The position numbers and the translations under genes were made by a program. The notes beneath the pieces are model-generated. The model was not told where the DNA came from. It saw only the letters and a program-made list of their open reading frames with translations, and ran no database searches. Below are positions 14,932 to 23,125 of a DNA stretch of 24,209 bases, in pieces (the first letter of the stretch is position 1; the number at the start of each line of letters is the position of its first letter). The stretch comes from PHAA01 sp040217755 (GTDB lineage: Bacteria; Bacillota; Syntrophomonadia; Syntrophomonadales; Syntrophomonadaceae): assembly GCA_040217755.1 (NCBI GenBank), contig JBEHWJ010000023.1, positions 1-24,209 of the forward strand. The letters run 5' to 3'.

Positions 14932-15373
14932 TGAGATGGAGCTATTGCTGAAAGGAAGTAAAAAGATGCCTCTGACCGGGGGGAAATCCCTGGTGGAAAC
15001 CAACCGGTTCCTGGATCGGGTCGATAGGATCAGAGCCATCCTGCCTGAAGAACTGGAAAGTGCCAAACAGCTCCTGTCGGAAAAGGATAGAATCGTAAAC
15101 GAGGCATTCTCCGAGGCTAATCAATATATTGAACAATATCGGAATGAAGCGGCCCGGATGGTCGACGATAGCGAAATCACCAGGAATGCTATGAATGTAG
15201 CCGAGGAGATTATCGCCAAGGGTGAGAGGGTAGCCGAGCAAATCCGGCGTGATGCCGAGGAATATGCCGACGGAGTTTTGGGGCACATCGAATATGTATT
15301 ACGCAAAGGGCTGGAAACGGTAGTCCAGGGGCGCGATCAGATAAGGATCCAAAGTGAGGAAGAGGCCGGTTAG
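14906..15373 (+). CDS. Conserved coiled-coil protein of unknown function
   Basis: A 155-residue, highly charged, helical protein starting MMEIFRILDEMELLLKGSKK. Residues about 45-150 are an almost continuous amphipathic helix rich in E, K, R, A and Q, recalling the peripheral-stalk b/E-type helices of ATP synthases and DivIVA-like proteins. No signal peptide or membrane segment is visible. AGGAGG at 14891-14896 supports the ATG at 14906; the longer ORF from 14849 would lie mostly inside rsmD. A similar short 'ATPase-like' coiled-coil gene often sits between coaD/rsmD and ylbJ in Clostridia, as I recall, but its function is not known to me. Its stop codon overlaps that of ylbJ on the other strand. 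Confidence 0.8.
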   Translation: MMEIFRILDEMELLLKGSKKMPLTGGKSLVETNRFLDRVDRIRAILPEELESAKQLLSEKDRIVNEAFSEANQYIEQYRNEAARMVDDSEITRNAMNVAEEIIAKGERVAEQIRRDAEEYADGVLGHIEYVLRKGLETVVQGRDQIRIQSEEEAG

Positions 15374-16533
15374 CGGGATTGGTACCAGGCAATTCCCAGC
15401 AGCATCAAAATAATTACGGCTCCGATCATCAGGCATACAAGAGACAGAGTCCAGGCGTCAAATGCATACAGCACTTTGTAAATGGGTGGGCGCCCCATAG
15501 CCAAGGTGCTGATTGAATTTCCTCCCCCCAAGGCGTAGAGAACCGATATGATGGTAACTGACAGGATAACCTGCAGGATGCGGGCCCGGATATAAAACCA
15601 GAACCTGACCGGTAAACCGGCCACTATACTCATAACCTGGGCTATTATGGATAGACCGCTGAAGGCGAGGATGCAACTGACTGTGATCAGCGCCGGGAAA
15701 TGGTCCAAGGCTGGCGAAGCGACTGCAGCTTGCGAACCCAGGGTTATCTCGAAAAATCCCATGCATAGGCCGTAGGCCAGCGGATAAGTCAAGTTAAGGA
15801 AGGCAAAGCTATTGACGAGCATTTGAGCGACGATATCGATTATCCCCCAGACGGAAAGCATCCTGGTCAACACCGAAAATATCACTATAAATCCACCTAC
15901 CGCCAGTATGTTGGTGATTGCCTTTTGGATCGAATTGCCCAGCATTTTACCTATGGTTTCCGGCCCCTGGGATTGGTATGGCTCTGTGTGGCGGTGGGCA
16001 GAACCTGTAGATATAGAGGTAGGCGGGGACGAAGTGAACCTTAATATTATTCCTACCAACAGATTTGATATATAGTGGGCTGCGGCCAGCCAGTAACCGA
16101 TTATCGGGTTGCCGAACATACCGACTCCCACCGCCCCAACAACAAACAAGGGACTGCAGTTGTTAGTAAATGAGACCAGGCGCTCCGCCTCGTCCCCGTT
16201 CAGCAGCCGCTGCTCGTAAAGTTGCCGGGTCAGCAACGCTCCCACCGGAAAGCCGGATGTGAACCCCATCACTACCGCCAGGGTACTGCTCCCCGGCAGG
16301 TTGAAGACCGGTCTCATTATCGGCTCAAGCCTAACGCCCAGGTAATGTACAAAGCGCAAACTTACCAGAAGTTCGGCGACTACGAAGAAGGGGAAAAGGG
16401 CTGGTAAAACGGTAGTATACCATAATTTAAATCCTAATGTGGCCGATACCACGGTTTCGCGTGGGTTTACCAGCATAAACAGGGTTAGTACCAATATAAA
16501 CGAAGAAAAAACGAGTCGGGAATATCTGGACAA
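15370..16533 (-). CDS. ylbJ: Sporulation integral membrane protein YlbJ
   Basis: A 387-residue polytopic membrane protein with about eight hydrophobic segments. Conserved parts include TTVLPALFPFFVVAELL, GFTSGFPVGALL, LVSFTNNCSPLFVVGAV and KAITNILAVGGFIVIFSVL, typical of the nucleoside-recognition/'Gate'-domain fold of YlbJ. In Bacillus ylbJ is a sigma-E sporulation gene needed for resistant spores; the molecule it transports is not established. The start is TTG at 16533, with AGGAGG upstream on the minus strand at an 8-nt spacer. The longer frame to 16749 would cross the divergent lipase gene and has no family support. The stop TTA (15370-15372) overlaps the TAG of the coiled-coil gene. Confidence 0.92.
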   Translation of the reverse strand: MSRYSRLVFSSFILVLTLFMLVNPRETVVSATLGFKLWYTTVLPALFPFFVVAELLVSLRFVHYLGVRLEPIMRPVFNLPGSSTLAVVMGFTSGFPVGALLTRQLYEQRLLNGDEAERLVSFTNNCSPLFVVGAVGVGMFGNPIIGYWLAAAHYISNLLVGIILRFTSSPPTSISTGSAHRHTEPYQSQGPETIGKMLGNSIQKAITNILAVGGFIVIFSVLTRMLSVWGIIDIVAQMLVNSFAFLNLTYPLAYGLCMGFFEITLGSQAAVASPALDHFPALITVSCILAFSGLSIIAQVMSIVAGLPVRFWFYIRARILQVILSVTIISVLYALGGGNSISTLAMGRPPIYKVLYAFDAWTLSLVCLMIGAVIILMLLGIAWYQSR

Positions 16534-16612
16534 AACAAGACCCTCCTGTCGGGGTTTACTAATATATATGCGAATCGGCTGGAGTCTTAGAATTGAGGAG
16601 GAGCGATCAAAG

Positions 16613-17407
16613 GTGGCTGATAATCCCAGAGTGGCATTGGTGCTGGGAGCGGGGAGCGCGCGGGGGCTGGCCCATATAGGCGTTTTGCAGGTACTGCAGG
16701 AGAATGGAATTGGCTTCGACTTCATCGTTGGTTCCAGCATGGGCGCCATGGTGGGGTGTATCTATGCATGCGGAGCCAACCTGTACATGCTGGATAAACT
16801 TATAGAAAACATGAATACCCGGATGTTGTTGGACTTAGGTGTACCCCGGATGGGCTTCATGGCCGGAAACCGGATAACCGAATTCCTGGACCTGGTTACT
16901 AAAAGAAAGACTTTTGCCGACCTCGATTTTCCGGTAATAACCGTAAGTACTGACCTGGTTACCGGCCAAAGAATATTGATCTGTGAAGGCCCGGTGACCG
17001 AAGCGGTCCGAGCCAGCATATCGATACCGGGCGTTTTCGTCCCTCTGATCAAGGATGACATGGTGCTGGTGGATGGGGCGGTATGCGACCGGTTGCCCAT
17101 CGATGTAGCCCGGGAAATGGGAGTCGATCTGGTTATAGCCGTGGATGTTACCTATGGTGCGGGGAGAAAGACTGAATTTGCCAATGCCATTGACGTCATC
17201 ATGACTTCACTGGATATAATGGGACAATACCATTTCGATTCGGTCACGGAGAGGGCAGATGTTCTAATCCAGCCGGCGGTACGACATATTAATACCGGGG
17301 AATTTGACAGATCCCGTGAGATAGTAGACCTAGGCCGAAGGGCAGCGGAGGAGAAGGTGGCTGAAATAAAGAATAAGATATCTTTGCTGCCAAGGTCAAA
17401 AGAATAG
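16613..17407 (+). CDS. Patatin-like phospholipase family protein (YlbK-like)
   Basis: A 264-residue cytoplasmic alpha/beta hydrolase-like protein. The glycine-rich oxyanion loop is GAGSARGLAHIG (12-23), the nucleophile Ser42 is in GSSMG (40-44), and the catalytic Asp154 is in DGA (154-156), so the Ser-Asp dyad is complete. Members hydrolyse acyl esters of phospholipids or lysophospholipids; the substrate here is unknown. The GTG at 16613 has AGGAGG 11 nt upstream and gives a normal N-terminus VADNPRVALVLGAG. Upstream in-frame starts (ATG 16568 and earlier) lack a ribosome binding site and run into the divergent ylbJ. The gene ends 4 bp before the end of tmcAL on the opposite strand. Confidence 0.92.
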   Translation: MADNPRVALVLGAGSARGLAHIGVLQVLQENGIGFDFIVGSSMGAMVGCIYACGANLYMLDKLIENMNTRMLLDLGVPRMGFMAGNRITEFLDLVTKRKTFADLDFPVITVSTDLVTGQRILICEGPVTEAVRASISIPGVFVPLIKDDMVLVDGAVCDRLPIDVAREMGVDLVIAVDVTYGAGRKTEFANAIDVIMTSLDIMGQYHFDSVTERADVLIQPAVRHINTGEFDRSREIVDLGRRAAEEKVAEIKNKISLLPRSKE

Positions 17408-17411
17408 ATTG

Positions 17412-18665
17412 TTATTCACCGGTAACCAACTGCGGGGAGGTGGTGAAGTCCCTGGCCCCATACCTTTGCTGGGCCTGGGGGTAGAGGAGACAGTAAAGAT
17501 CGGTTGCCATAACGTCAAGCCTCAACATGTTACGGAGAACGGGCGAGTCATCATCGTCGGCAGCGGCCTTGACCGCGCTGCCCCGGCTGAGGATGCGCAG
17601 GTCAGATTTATTTTTTATATCTTGCAGGATTTTTCGACCTTTTGTAGAAAATCCTAAAATGTGGATGTACAAGGGTCCGTGTTGGTCAAAAACAAGCATC
17701 TGGCGGGTTTGGAGGTTAAGCAGGACATACAGGAGCATCCGATTTATTCTAGTCAAGCTATAGCGTTTGCTCTTGATTGATTCTCTTAGTTCATCCCAGG
17801 TTCCGCAGGCCATGCCCGCTTTCAGCATACGATTTTCCAGACCCTCGGAGACCTCATATATTTGCCTGAGTTGGTCTGGCTGAATCATACGCAGTTTTGC
17901 CAGTAAAATCTGCCCGAGGGTTGTTGTAGCCACCGGGGCCCGCCCGGCTTCAATCTCTTGCTGGAGCAGAATGAAAGCCGCGGTCGGCATCGTCGTTGCC
18001 ACCATATTGCCCGCATCACTCAACAGGCGATGACGGATGGCGCTGGCACTGGCCATAACCGATATTTCCCTGCTATCGTACTGGGAGCCGATTCTGGGGA
18101 TAGTCAAGGGTTTAATGGAGATTTGTTCTTGTTCTAGGACACGCAGATATTCGATAGCGAGAATATTGTTAGGTCGTCCTATAATAGAACCCAACCCGGT
18201 GAAACGGTTCCCGGCAATTGATTCGATGGTCCGGGCCCGGGCGGTCGGATAGCTTAAACCCTGAGCCAGACAGCTTTTCAGATGGTGCTTGTATTGGCAG
18301 CTTTCGTCCCCGATTATGGCGGCGAGGGCAGCCAATTCATCCAATCGGCCATTTTCACTGCCGAAGGCCAGATGAGTTACGACCCCGGTGCGATGGAGCA
18401 ACTGGATGGCACCACGAGCAAAGTAGTAAGCGCTGCGGACGCAGAAGCAGGCAGGTATCTCGATTACCAAATCGACACCGGCATGCAGGGCCATAAGGGT
18501 ACGAACCCACTTGTTGCAGATGGCGGCTTCTCCCCTCTGGACAAAGTTGCCGCTCATAACGCAGATGGCAGCATCGAAGTCATGGGCTTGCCTGGCTTGG
18601 CTGATGAAATAACGGTGTCCATTGTGAAGGGGGTTGAACTCGGCTATAATTCCCAAAACTGACAC
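17412..18665 (-). CDS. tmcAL: tRNA(Met) cytidine acetate ligase TmcAL (YlbM)
   Basis: A 417-residue nucleotidyltransferase-fold enzyme. It opens GIIAEFNPLHNGHRYFISQA, with the HxGH motif (H14-N-G-H17) that activates acetate with ATP. The family forms N4-acetylcytidine at the wobble position of elongator tRNA(Met), using acetate rather than acetyl-CoA. VMSGNFVQRGEAAICNKWVR and the later IGRPNNILAIEYLR and MASASAIRHRL also fit. The start is GTG at 18665 with AAAGGGG 7 nt upstream on the minus strand. It is divergent from pta-ackA, which make acetate and ATP, the two substrates of TmcAL; whether this is functional or just conserved ylbM placement next to DUF177-rpmF is open. Confidence 0.94.
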   Translation of the reverse strand: MSVLGIIAEFNPLHNGHRYFISQARQAHDFDAAICVMSGNFVQRGEAAICNKWVRTLMALHAGVDLVIEIPACFCVRSAYYFARGAIQLLHRTGVVTHLAFGSENGRLDELAALAAIIGDESCQYKHHLKSCLAQGLSYPTARARTIESIAGNRFTGLGSIIGRPNNILAIEYLRVLEQEQISIKPLTIPRIGSQYDSREISVMASASAIRHRLLSDAGNMVATTMPTAAFILLQQEIEAGRAPVATTTLGQILLAKLRMIQPDQLRQIYEVSEGLENRMLKAGMACGTWDELRESIKSKRYSLTRINRMLLYVLLNLQTRQMLVFDQHGPLYIHILGFSTKGRKILQDIKNKSDLRILSRGSAVKAAADDDDSPVLRNMLRLDVMATDLYCLLYPQAQQRYGARDFTTSPQLVTGE

Positions 18666-18677
18666 AGATTTTCCCCT

Positions 18678-18733
18678 TTGAGCAAATTTTCATCATGATA
18701 CCATATTAAAGCGTCTTCATCACGAAATGTGAT
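18678..18733. promoter_or_regulatory. Divergent tmcAL/pta regulatory region with a dyad
   Basis: On the plus strand TTGAGC (18678-18683) and CATATT (18702-18707) are 18 bp apart, a plausible weak sigma-A promoter for pta. On the minus strand TATCAT (18695-18700) preceded by TGG is an extended -10 for tmcAL. A symmetric dyad ATCAC-N5-GTGAT at 18719-18733 overlaps the expected pta start point and the tmcAL -35 region, so one bound protein could affect both genes. The regulator is unknown; the half-site resembles that of Crp/Fnr-type proteins. Confidence 0.4.
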
Positions 18734-18794
18734 AGGGAAACCGTTCAAAGCCGGACCAGGTTTTGAGCGATGTAAAAAACAAGGAGGATTGATC

Positions 18795-19787
18795 ATGAGT
18801 TTAATTGAAAAAATCAAGGCGAATGCGGCCAAGGCAGGCAGAACCATCGTGCTTCCCGAAGGTACCGAAAAGAGGACCTTGCTGGCAGTGAAGCAGATCG
18901 CCGACGCCAAGATCGCCAACGTCATCCTGTTGGGCGAGGAAGGTGCTGTCAAGGCGGCCGCCAGTGATGCCGGAGCTGACATCCGTGCGGCGGAGATAAT
19001 CGACCCGCGCAAAGCGGCTTTCTACGATGATTTTGTACAGGCCTTCTTCGAGATGCGCAAGAGCAAAGGGGTAACCCTGGATCAGGCCCGTGATACCATG
19101 CTGGATCCGCTTTTCTTCGCTTCCATGATGGTCAAGTTGGGCAAAGCCGACGGTGAAGTAGCCGGGGCTGAAAACACTACCGGCAACGTGCTGAGACCGG
19201 CGCTGCAGATCATCAAGACCGCTCCCGGCATATCCGCGGTATCCGGAGCCTTTGTAATGATAGTCCCCAATTGCGGTTACGGATACAACGGCTTATTGTT
19301 GTTCGCCGACTGTGCCGTGACACCGATGCCTACCGCCGAACAGCTGGCTGAATTCGCCAAGTCTTCCGCTGTCACTGCCGTAAGTGTCTGCGAGATACCT
19401 GATCCCAAGGTCGGGATGTTGTCTTTCTCCACCAAGGGCAGTGCCAGCCACGAGGTGGTCGACAAGGTAGTCAAGGCCACCGCTTTGGCCAAGGAGAGGT
19501 TCCCCGAACTGAAAGTCGACGGCGAATTCCAGGCCGACGCCGCCCTGGTTCCCAGCGTGGGAGCATCCAAAGCCCCGGGCAGTCCTGTGGCTGGCCAGTG
19601 CAATGTATTGGTGTTCCCTGATCTCCAGGCGGGCAACATCGGGTACAAGCTGGTGCAGAGATTTGCCAAGGCCGAAGCCATCGGTCCTATCCTGCAGGGA
19701 TTGGACAAACCGGTCAACGACCTGTCCAGGGGCTGCAGCGTCGAGGATGTCACCAACGTAGTTGCCATCACAGCAGTTAGAGCCTAG
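18795..19787 (+). CDS. pta: Phosphate acetyltransferase
   Basis: A 330-residue enzyme converting acetyl-CoA and phosphate to acetyl phosphate and CoA, in the cytoplasm. It starts MSLIEKIKANAAKAGRTIVL, with PEGTEKRTLLAVKQI, GEVAGAENTTGNVLRPALQI, GNIGYKLVQRFAKAEAIGPI and a C-terminal NDLSRGCSVEDV. The short class I form (about 330) without an N-terminal DRTGG domain is what anaerobic Firmicutes use. The ATG at 18795 follows AAGGAGG at a 7-nt spacer; the longer frame from 18729 lies upstream of that site. The partner ackA starts 69 bp downstream. In a syntrophic fatty-acid oxidiser this is the entry to substrate-level ATP formation from acetyl-CoA. Confidence 0.97.
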   Translation: MSLIEKIKANAAKAGRTIVLPEGTEKRTLLAVKQIADAKIANVILLGEEGAVKAAASDAGADIRAAEIIDPRKAAFYDDFVQAFFEMRKSKGVTLDQARDTMLDPLFFASMMVKLGKADGEVAGAENTTGNVLRPALQIIKTAPGISAVSGAFVMIVPNCGYGYNGLLLFADCAVTPMPTAEQLAEFAKSSAVTAVSVCEIPDPKVGMLSFSTKGSASHEVVDKVVKATALAKERFPELKVDGEFQADAALVPSVGASKAPGSPVAGQCNVLVFPDLQAGNIGYKLVQRFAKAEAIGPILQGLDKPVNDLSRGCSVEDVTNVVAITAVRA

Positions 19788-19856
19788 TTTTGACTGGGTT
19801 TTATACTAGTATCCGGGGTTTATATATCGCTAAAATTATTAAGGAGGAATTTTGTA

Positions 19857-21050
19857 ATGAAGGTCTTGGTTGTCAACTGTGGAAGCTCATCGCTGAAATA
19901 CCAGGTCTTTGACATGACCGACGAATCGGTTTTGGCCAAAGGATTAGTCGATCGTGTAGGCATTCCCGGTACCACTCTCAAGCACGAACCGGCTGGGAAA
20001 GACGATGTTCTGATCAAGGAGGATATGCCCGACCATACCGAAGCGATGAAGATGGTTCTGGACGTCCTGGTCAATCCCGAGTACGGCTGCATCGCCAGTA
20101 TGGATGAAATCGGCGCGGTGGGACACCGGGTCGTACACGGCGGCGAAGATTTCGCCTACTCGGTGGTAATCAATGATCAGGTGAAGAAAGTAATCCGGGA
20201 TTGTTTCGACCTGGCTCCCCTGCATAATCCCCCCAATCTGATGGGAATCGAAGCCTGCCAGAGCCTGATGCCCAATGTCAAGCATGTAGCTGTATTCGAC
20301 ACCGCTTTCCATCAGACCATGGCTCCGGCCAACTTCGTATATGCGCTGCCTTATGATGTTTATACCACCTACAAAGTAAGAAGATATGGTTTCCACGGCA
20401 CTTCTCACTTCTATGTATCTCACCGGGCAGCCAAATTGTTGGGCAAATACTATGGCTTCTGCAAGATCATCACCCTCCATCTCGGCAATGGCGCCAGCAT
20501 GGCCGCGATAAAGGACGGCAAGGTATTCAGCACCTCTATGGGTTTGACCCCTCTGGAGGGTCTGGTAATGGGCACTCGCAGCGGCGACATCGATCCGGCT
20601 ATCGTATTCTTCCTGATGGAGAAACTGAATATGGATGCCAACGAAGCCAACAGCTATTTCAACAAGAAATCAGGATTATTGGGATTATCCGGTGTATCCA
20701 ACGACTTGCGCGACGTTCTGGAAGCGGCCGATGCCGGCAACGAGAGAGCCAAACTGGCCCTGGACGTTTACTGCAATGCTATCAAGGGTTACATCGGCAA
20801 GTATATCGCCATGCTGAACGGCTGCGACTGCCTGGTCTTCACCGCTGGTGTTGGCGAAAATGCTATCGATATCAGAGAGCACATCTGTAAAGACCTCGAT
20901 AATCTGGGAATCAAGATGGACAGCAAGAAGAACAAGGTCCGCGGTAAGGAAGTGGATGTCGCCACAGAGGATTCCAAGGTAAGGATCTTCATAATCCCCA
21001 CCAATGAAGAGTTGGTAATCGCCCGCGACACTTATAACCTGGCCAAATAA
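19857..21050 (+). CDS. ackA: Acetate kinase
   Basis: A 397-residue ASKHA-fold kinase making ATP and acetate from acetyl phosphate. Motifs run in order: VLVVNCGSSSLKYQVFDM, GHRVVHGGEDF, VFDTAFHQTM, YGFHGTSHFYV, HLGNGASMAAI, GLTPLEGLVMGTRSGDIDPA, SGLLGLSGVSNDLRDV and FTAGVGENA. The length is typical. AAGGAGG lies 9 nt upstream of the ATG at 19857. The gap after pta contains the palindrome ATACTAGTAT (19803-19812) but no terminator, so pta-ackA is probably one transcript ending at the hairpin after ackA. Butyrate kinase is excluded by the acetate-kinase-specific motifs and length. Confidence 0.98.
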   Translation: MKVLVVNCGSSSLKYQVFDMTDESVLAKGLVDRVGIPGTTLKHEPAGKDDVLIKEDMPDHTEAMKMVLDVLVNPEYGCIASMDEIGAVGHRVVHGGEDFAYSVVINDQVKKVIRDCFDLAPLHNPPNLMGIEACQSLMPNVKHVAVFDTAFHQTMAPANFVYALPYDVYTTYKVRRYGFHGTSHFYVSHRAAKLLGKYYGFCKIITLHLGNGASMAAIKDGKVFSTSMGLTPLEGLVMGTRSGDIDPAIVFFLMEKLNMDANEANSYFNKKSGLLGLSGVSNDLRDVLEAADAGNERAKLALDVYCNAIKGYIGKYIAMLNGCDCLVFTAGVGENAIDIREHICKDLDNLGIKMDSKKNKVRGKEVDVATEDSKVRIFIIPTNEELVIARDTYNLAK

Positions 21051-21067
21051 TTATAATCGGTACGGGG

Positions 21068-21097
21068 CCCTGCCTGTCAAAGGCAGGGTCTCTTTCT
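21068..21097 (+). terminator. Intrinsic terminator of pta-ackA
   Basis: An 8-bp perfect stem CCCTGCCT / AGGCAGGG with loop GTCAA is followed by TCTCTTTCT. Confidence 0.85.
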
Positions 21098-21183
21098 GTA
21101 TTAAGAATCCAAAGGCAGGAAAGCCAGGCCTAGGCATCCAAATCCTTTGAATCCCTGCTCATGGGTATCAGTGGTCACCTTGG

Positions 21184-21213
21184 TTGACAATGCCGTTTTG
21201 GGAGCATTATAAT
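21184..21213 (+). promoter_or_regulatory. Consensus sigma-A promoter for DUF177-rpmF
   Basis: TTGACA (21184-21189) and TATAAT (21208-21213) are both perfect, with an 18-bp spacer. Transcription would start near 21220, about 30 bp before the DUF177 start codon. It is the strongest promoter in the window, as expected for a ribosomal protein gene. Confidence 0.88.
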
Positions 21214-21251
21214 AAGAATGTTGTTTTCACGAGCGGCCAGGGGTGTATGAT

Positions 21252-21755
21252 ATGAAACTAAACTTGAGAAGGCTCAAGCTTCATTCCCGGGAGAGCGAGC
21301 AATTCCCGATATCGACCGCCGGCCACGACCAGTTTCTAGACGAACTGGGGGGGAAGTTCGCCGCCCCTATCGAAGGCGGGGTATCGGTGGAAAACACCGG
21401 CTCGATGTTCATCGGCCAGGGCCGGCTGAAGACCAAAGTGCAGCTTCCCTGTTCGCTTTGCCTCCGGGAGTTTATATATCCGATCGATACCGAATTTGAT
21501 ATAACCTTGGTGGAACGCGGTCAAAGCTCGGCGGTGAACCCGGATGAAGGTTTCGTCATCTTCGATGGCGATGAGGCTGACATAGACTCTGAGCTCCAGC
21601 AAGCGATTTTCATGGCCATCCCTATCCGTCCCGTATGCAGTGATGATTGCCAGGGACTGTGTCCGGTCTGCGGCCAGGATAAAAATGTCCAGCCCTGTAC
21701 ATGCCAGGAAGACAAGACAGATCCCCGCTGGGCCAAACTGAAGGATTTGAGGTAG
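21252..21755 (+). CDS. DUF177 family protein (YceD/YlbN-like)
   Basis: A 167-residue cytoplasmic protein starting MKLNLRRLKLHSRESEQFPI. The family signature is a CxxC pair around VQLPCSLCLREFIYPID and a cysteine-rich C-terminal part CSDDCQGLCPVCGQDKNVQPCTC. DUF177 proteins are encoded next to rpmF in most bacteria and are linked to 23S rRNA/large-subunit maturation; no precise reaction is established. The ATG at 21252 is 8 nt from AGGGG (21239-21243); the GTG at 21243 overlaps that site and is less likely. rpmF starts 17 bp after the stop. Confidence 0.93.
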   Translation: MKLNLRRLKLHSRESEQFPISTAGHDQFLDELGGKFAAPIEGGVSVENTGSMFIGQGRLKTKVQLPCSLCLREFIYPIDTEFDITLVERGQSSAVNPDEGFVIFDGDEADIDSELQQAIFMAIPIRPVCSDDCQGLCPVCGQDKNVQPCTCQEDKTDPRWAKLKDLR

Positions 21756-21772
21756 GAAAGGAGGTTTCATAA

Positions 21773-21943
21773 ATGGGTGTTCCCAAGAGAAGAACGTCAC
21801 ATGCTCGTAAAAATAAACGGCGGTCGGAGTGGAAGAAGATTGAAGCTCCGGGCCTGGTAGCATGCCCGCAGTGCCACGACCTGATGCTTCCCCACCGTGC
21901 ATGCCTGAGTTGCGGATTTTATAAGGGTAAAAATGTCTTGTAA
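21773..21943 (+). CDS. rpmF: Ribosomal protein bL32
   Basis: A 56-residue basic protein of the large subunit starting MGVPKRRTSHARKNKRRSEW. A zinc ribbon is formed by C31xxC34 and C44xxC47, so this is the zinc-dependent form. A strong AAAGGAGGT lies 9 nt upstream of the ATG at 21773. It is co-transcribed with DUF177 from the consensus promoter and is followed by a terminator. Confidence 0.98.
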   Translation: MGVPKRRTSHARKNKRRSEWKKIEAPGLVACPQCHDLMLPHRACLSCGFYKGKNVL

Positions 21944-21968
21944 TCGGGGAATAATTATGTTTTGATAC

Positions 21969-22015
21969 CAAAAAGTAAGCAATAGCTGTTTGGCTAGATC
22001 TTACTTTTTGTTTTT
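21969..22015 (+). terminator. Terminator after rpmF
   Basis: An 11-bp perfect repeat CAAAAAGTAAG (21969-21979) and CTTACTTTTTG (22000-22010) encloses a small TAGC/GCTA hairpin and is followed by five T. It separates rpmF from plsX, so plsX needs its own promoter, perhaps the extended -10 TGGTATGAT at 22059-22067. Confidence 0.85.
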
Positions 22016-22150
22016 ATGGGGCTGCCCCTTTACTTACAGGTAATGGTCTGCCAACATCTGGTATGATAACACTGGTACCTTTATATACTAACCTCCCCTC
22101 GACAGGTTGTTTAGACAGTAAGGTGAGAAGTATCGGCAAGGAGGATGGAT

Positions 22151-23107
22151 ATGATAATAGCTCTGGATGCCATGGGAGGAGACTATGCTCCTGAAGAAAT
22201 TGTAGCCGGGGCAGTCATGTGGGCGCAGAACTTCGAAGCGATGATCCTGCTGGTGGGCCGGGAGGAACCATTACGGGCGGAACTGACCAGGTATGATTAT
22301 GATCGGGAACGGATTCAAATATTTAATGCCAGCCAAGTGATGGGCATGGATGAGCCGGTCACCGCCCTGCGCAAGAAACAGGACTCATCCATAGTGGTAG
22401 CCACGCGTCTGGTCAAGGCGGGTCAAGCCGATGCGGTGCTATCGTGCGGCAGCACCGGGGCGCAGATGGCTGCGGCGACCCTGATCCTGGGGAGGATGGA
22501 GGGTATAGAGAGACCCCCTATCGTCGCGGAAGTACCAGGGATCTCCGACCAAAGGACATTGCTGCTGGATGTAGGAGCCAATGTGGACTGCAAACCCCAG
22601 CAATTGATGCAGTTTGCCTTGTTGGGCAGTGTATATGCATCCGCCTTGCAGGGGATAGAAAAACCTCGGGTCGGTATACTTAGCAATGGTGAGGAAGAGG
22701 GCAAAGGCGATAAACTGAGTACCGAAACATTTGCTTTGCTGCAGGATAACATCGGAGTAAACTTTGTCGGCAACATAGAGGGACGTGATCTTTTTTTCGA
22801 CAAGGCCGATGTAGTGGTCTGCGATGGATTCGTAGGCAATATCCTGCTTAAGGCCATGGAGGGATTCGCCAAGTTTATCGGAATGGGCTGCCTGGCTGAG
22901 ATAGGCAAAATGCCTTCGCTGTTAACCCGGCTTGACAACAGTAAAGTGGGGGGAGCACCTTTGCTGGGCGTGAACGGGGTGAGCATAGTATGCCACGGCA
23001 GCTCGAAGCGGGAAGCCGTATTTAACGGGATTAGGATCGCACAGCAATGTGTGGCGACCCAGATGGTAGAGAAACAACAATTAGCCTTGAGCGGGCAGCG
23101 CAAGTAA
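22151..23107 (+). CDS. plsX: Phosphate acyltransferase PlsX
   Basis: A 318-residue enzyme making acyl-phosphate from acyl-ACP for PlsY, the first step of phospholipid synthesis in Firmicutes. It begins MIIALDAMGGDYAPEEIVAG and has VLSCGSTGAQMAAATLILGRM, LLLDVGANVDCKPQQLMQFA, GILSNGEEEGKGDKL, VGNIEGRDLFFDKADVVVCDGFVGNI and GVSIVCHGSSKREA. The start is the ATG at 22151, 6 nt after AAGGAGG (22138-22144); the in-frame ATG at 22145 abuts that site directly. rnc starts 18 bp after its stop, with none of the usual fabH/fabD/fabG/acpP genes between. Confidence 0.96.
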   Translation: MIIALDAMGGDYAPEEIVAGAVMWAQNFEAMILLVGREEPLRAELTRYDYDRERIQIFNASQVMGMDEPVTALRKKQDSSIVVATRLVKAGQADAVLSCGSTGAQMAAATLILGRMEGIERPPIVAEVPGISDQRTLLLDVGANVDCKPQQLMQFALLGSVYASALQGIEKPRVGILSNGEEEGKGDKLSTETFALLQDNIGVNFVGNIEGRDLFFDKADVVVCDGFVGNILLKAMEGFAKFIGMGCLAEIGKMPSLLTRLDNSKVGGAPLLGVNGVSIVCHGSSKREAVFNGIRIAQQCVATQMVEKQQLALSGQRK

Positions 23108-23125
23108 CAGAAGCCAGGTGATAAG

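Noticed and set aside
16439..16612. Longer N-terminus for the patatin-like protein
   Set aside because: Crosses the divergent ylbJ start; the GTG at 16613 follows AGGAGG and gives the family N-terminus.
16534..16749. Longer N-terminus for YlbJ on the minus strand
   Set aside because: It is antisense to the lipase catalytic region, is proline/serine-rich without similarity to YlbJ, and precedes the ribosome binding site used by the TTG at 16533.
22059..22095. FapR-type operator near plsX (GGTACC ... TACTAA)
   Set aside because: The spacing between half-sites does not match the FapR box and fapR is not adjacent.
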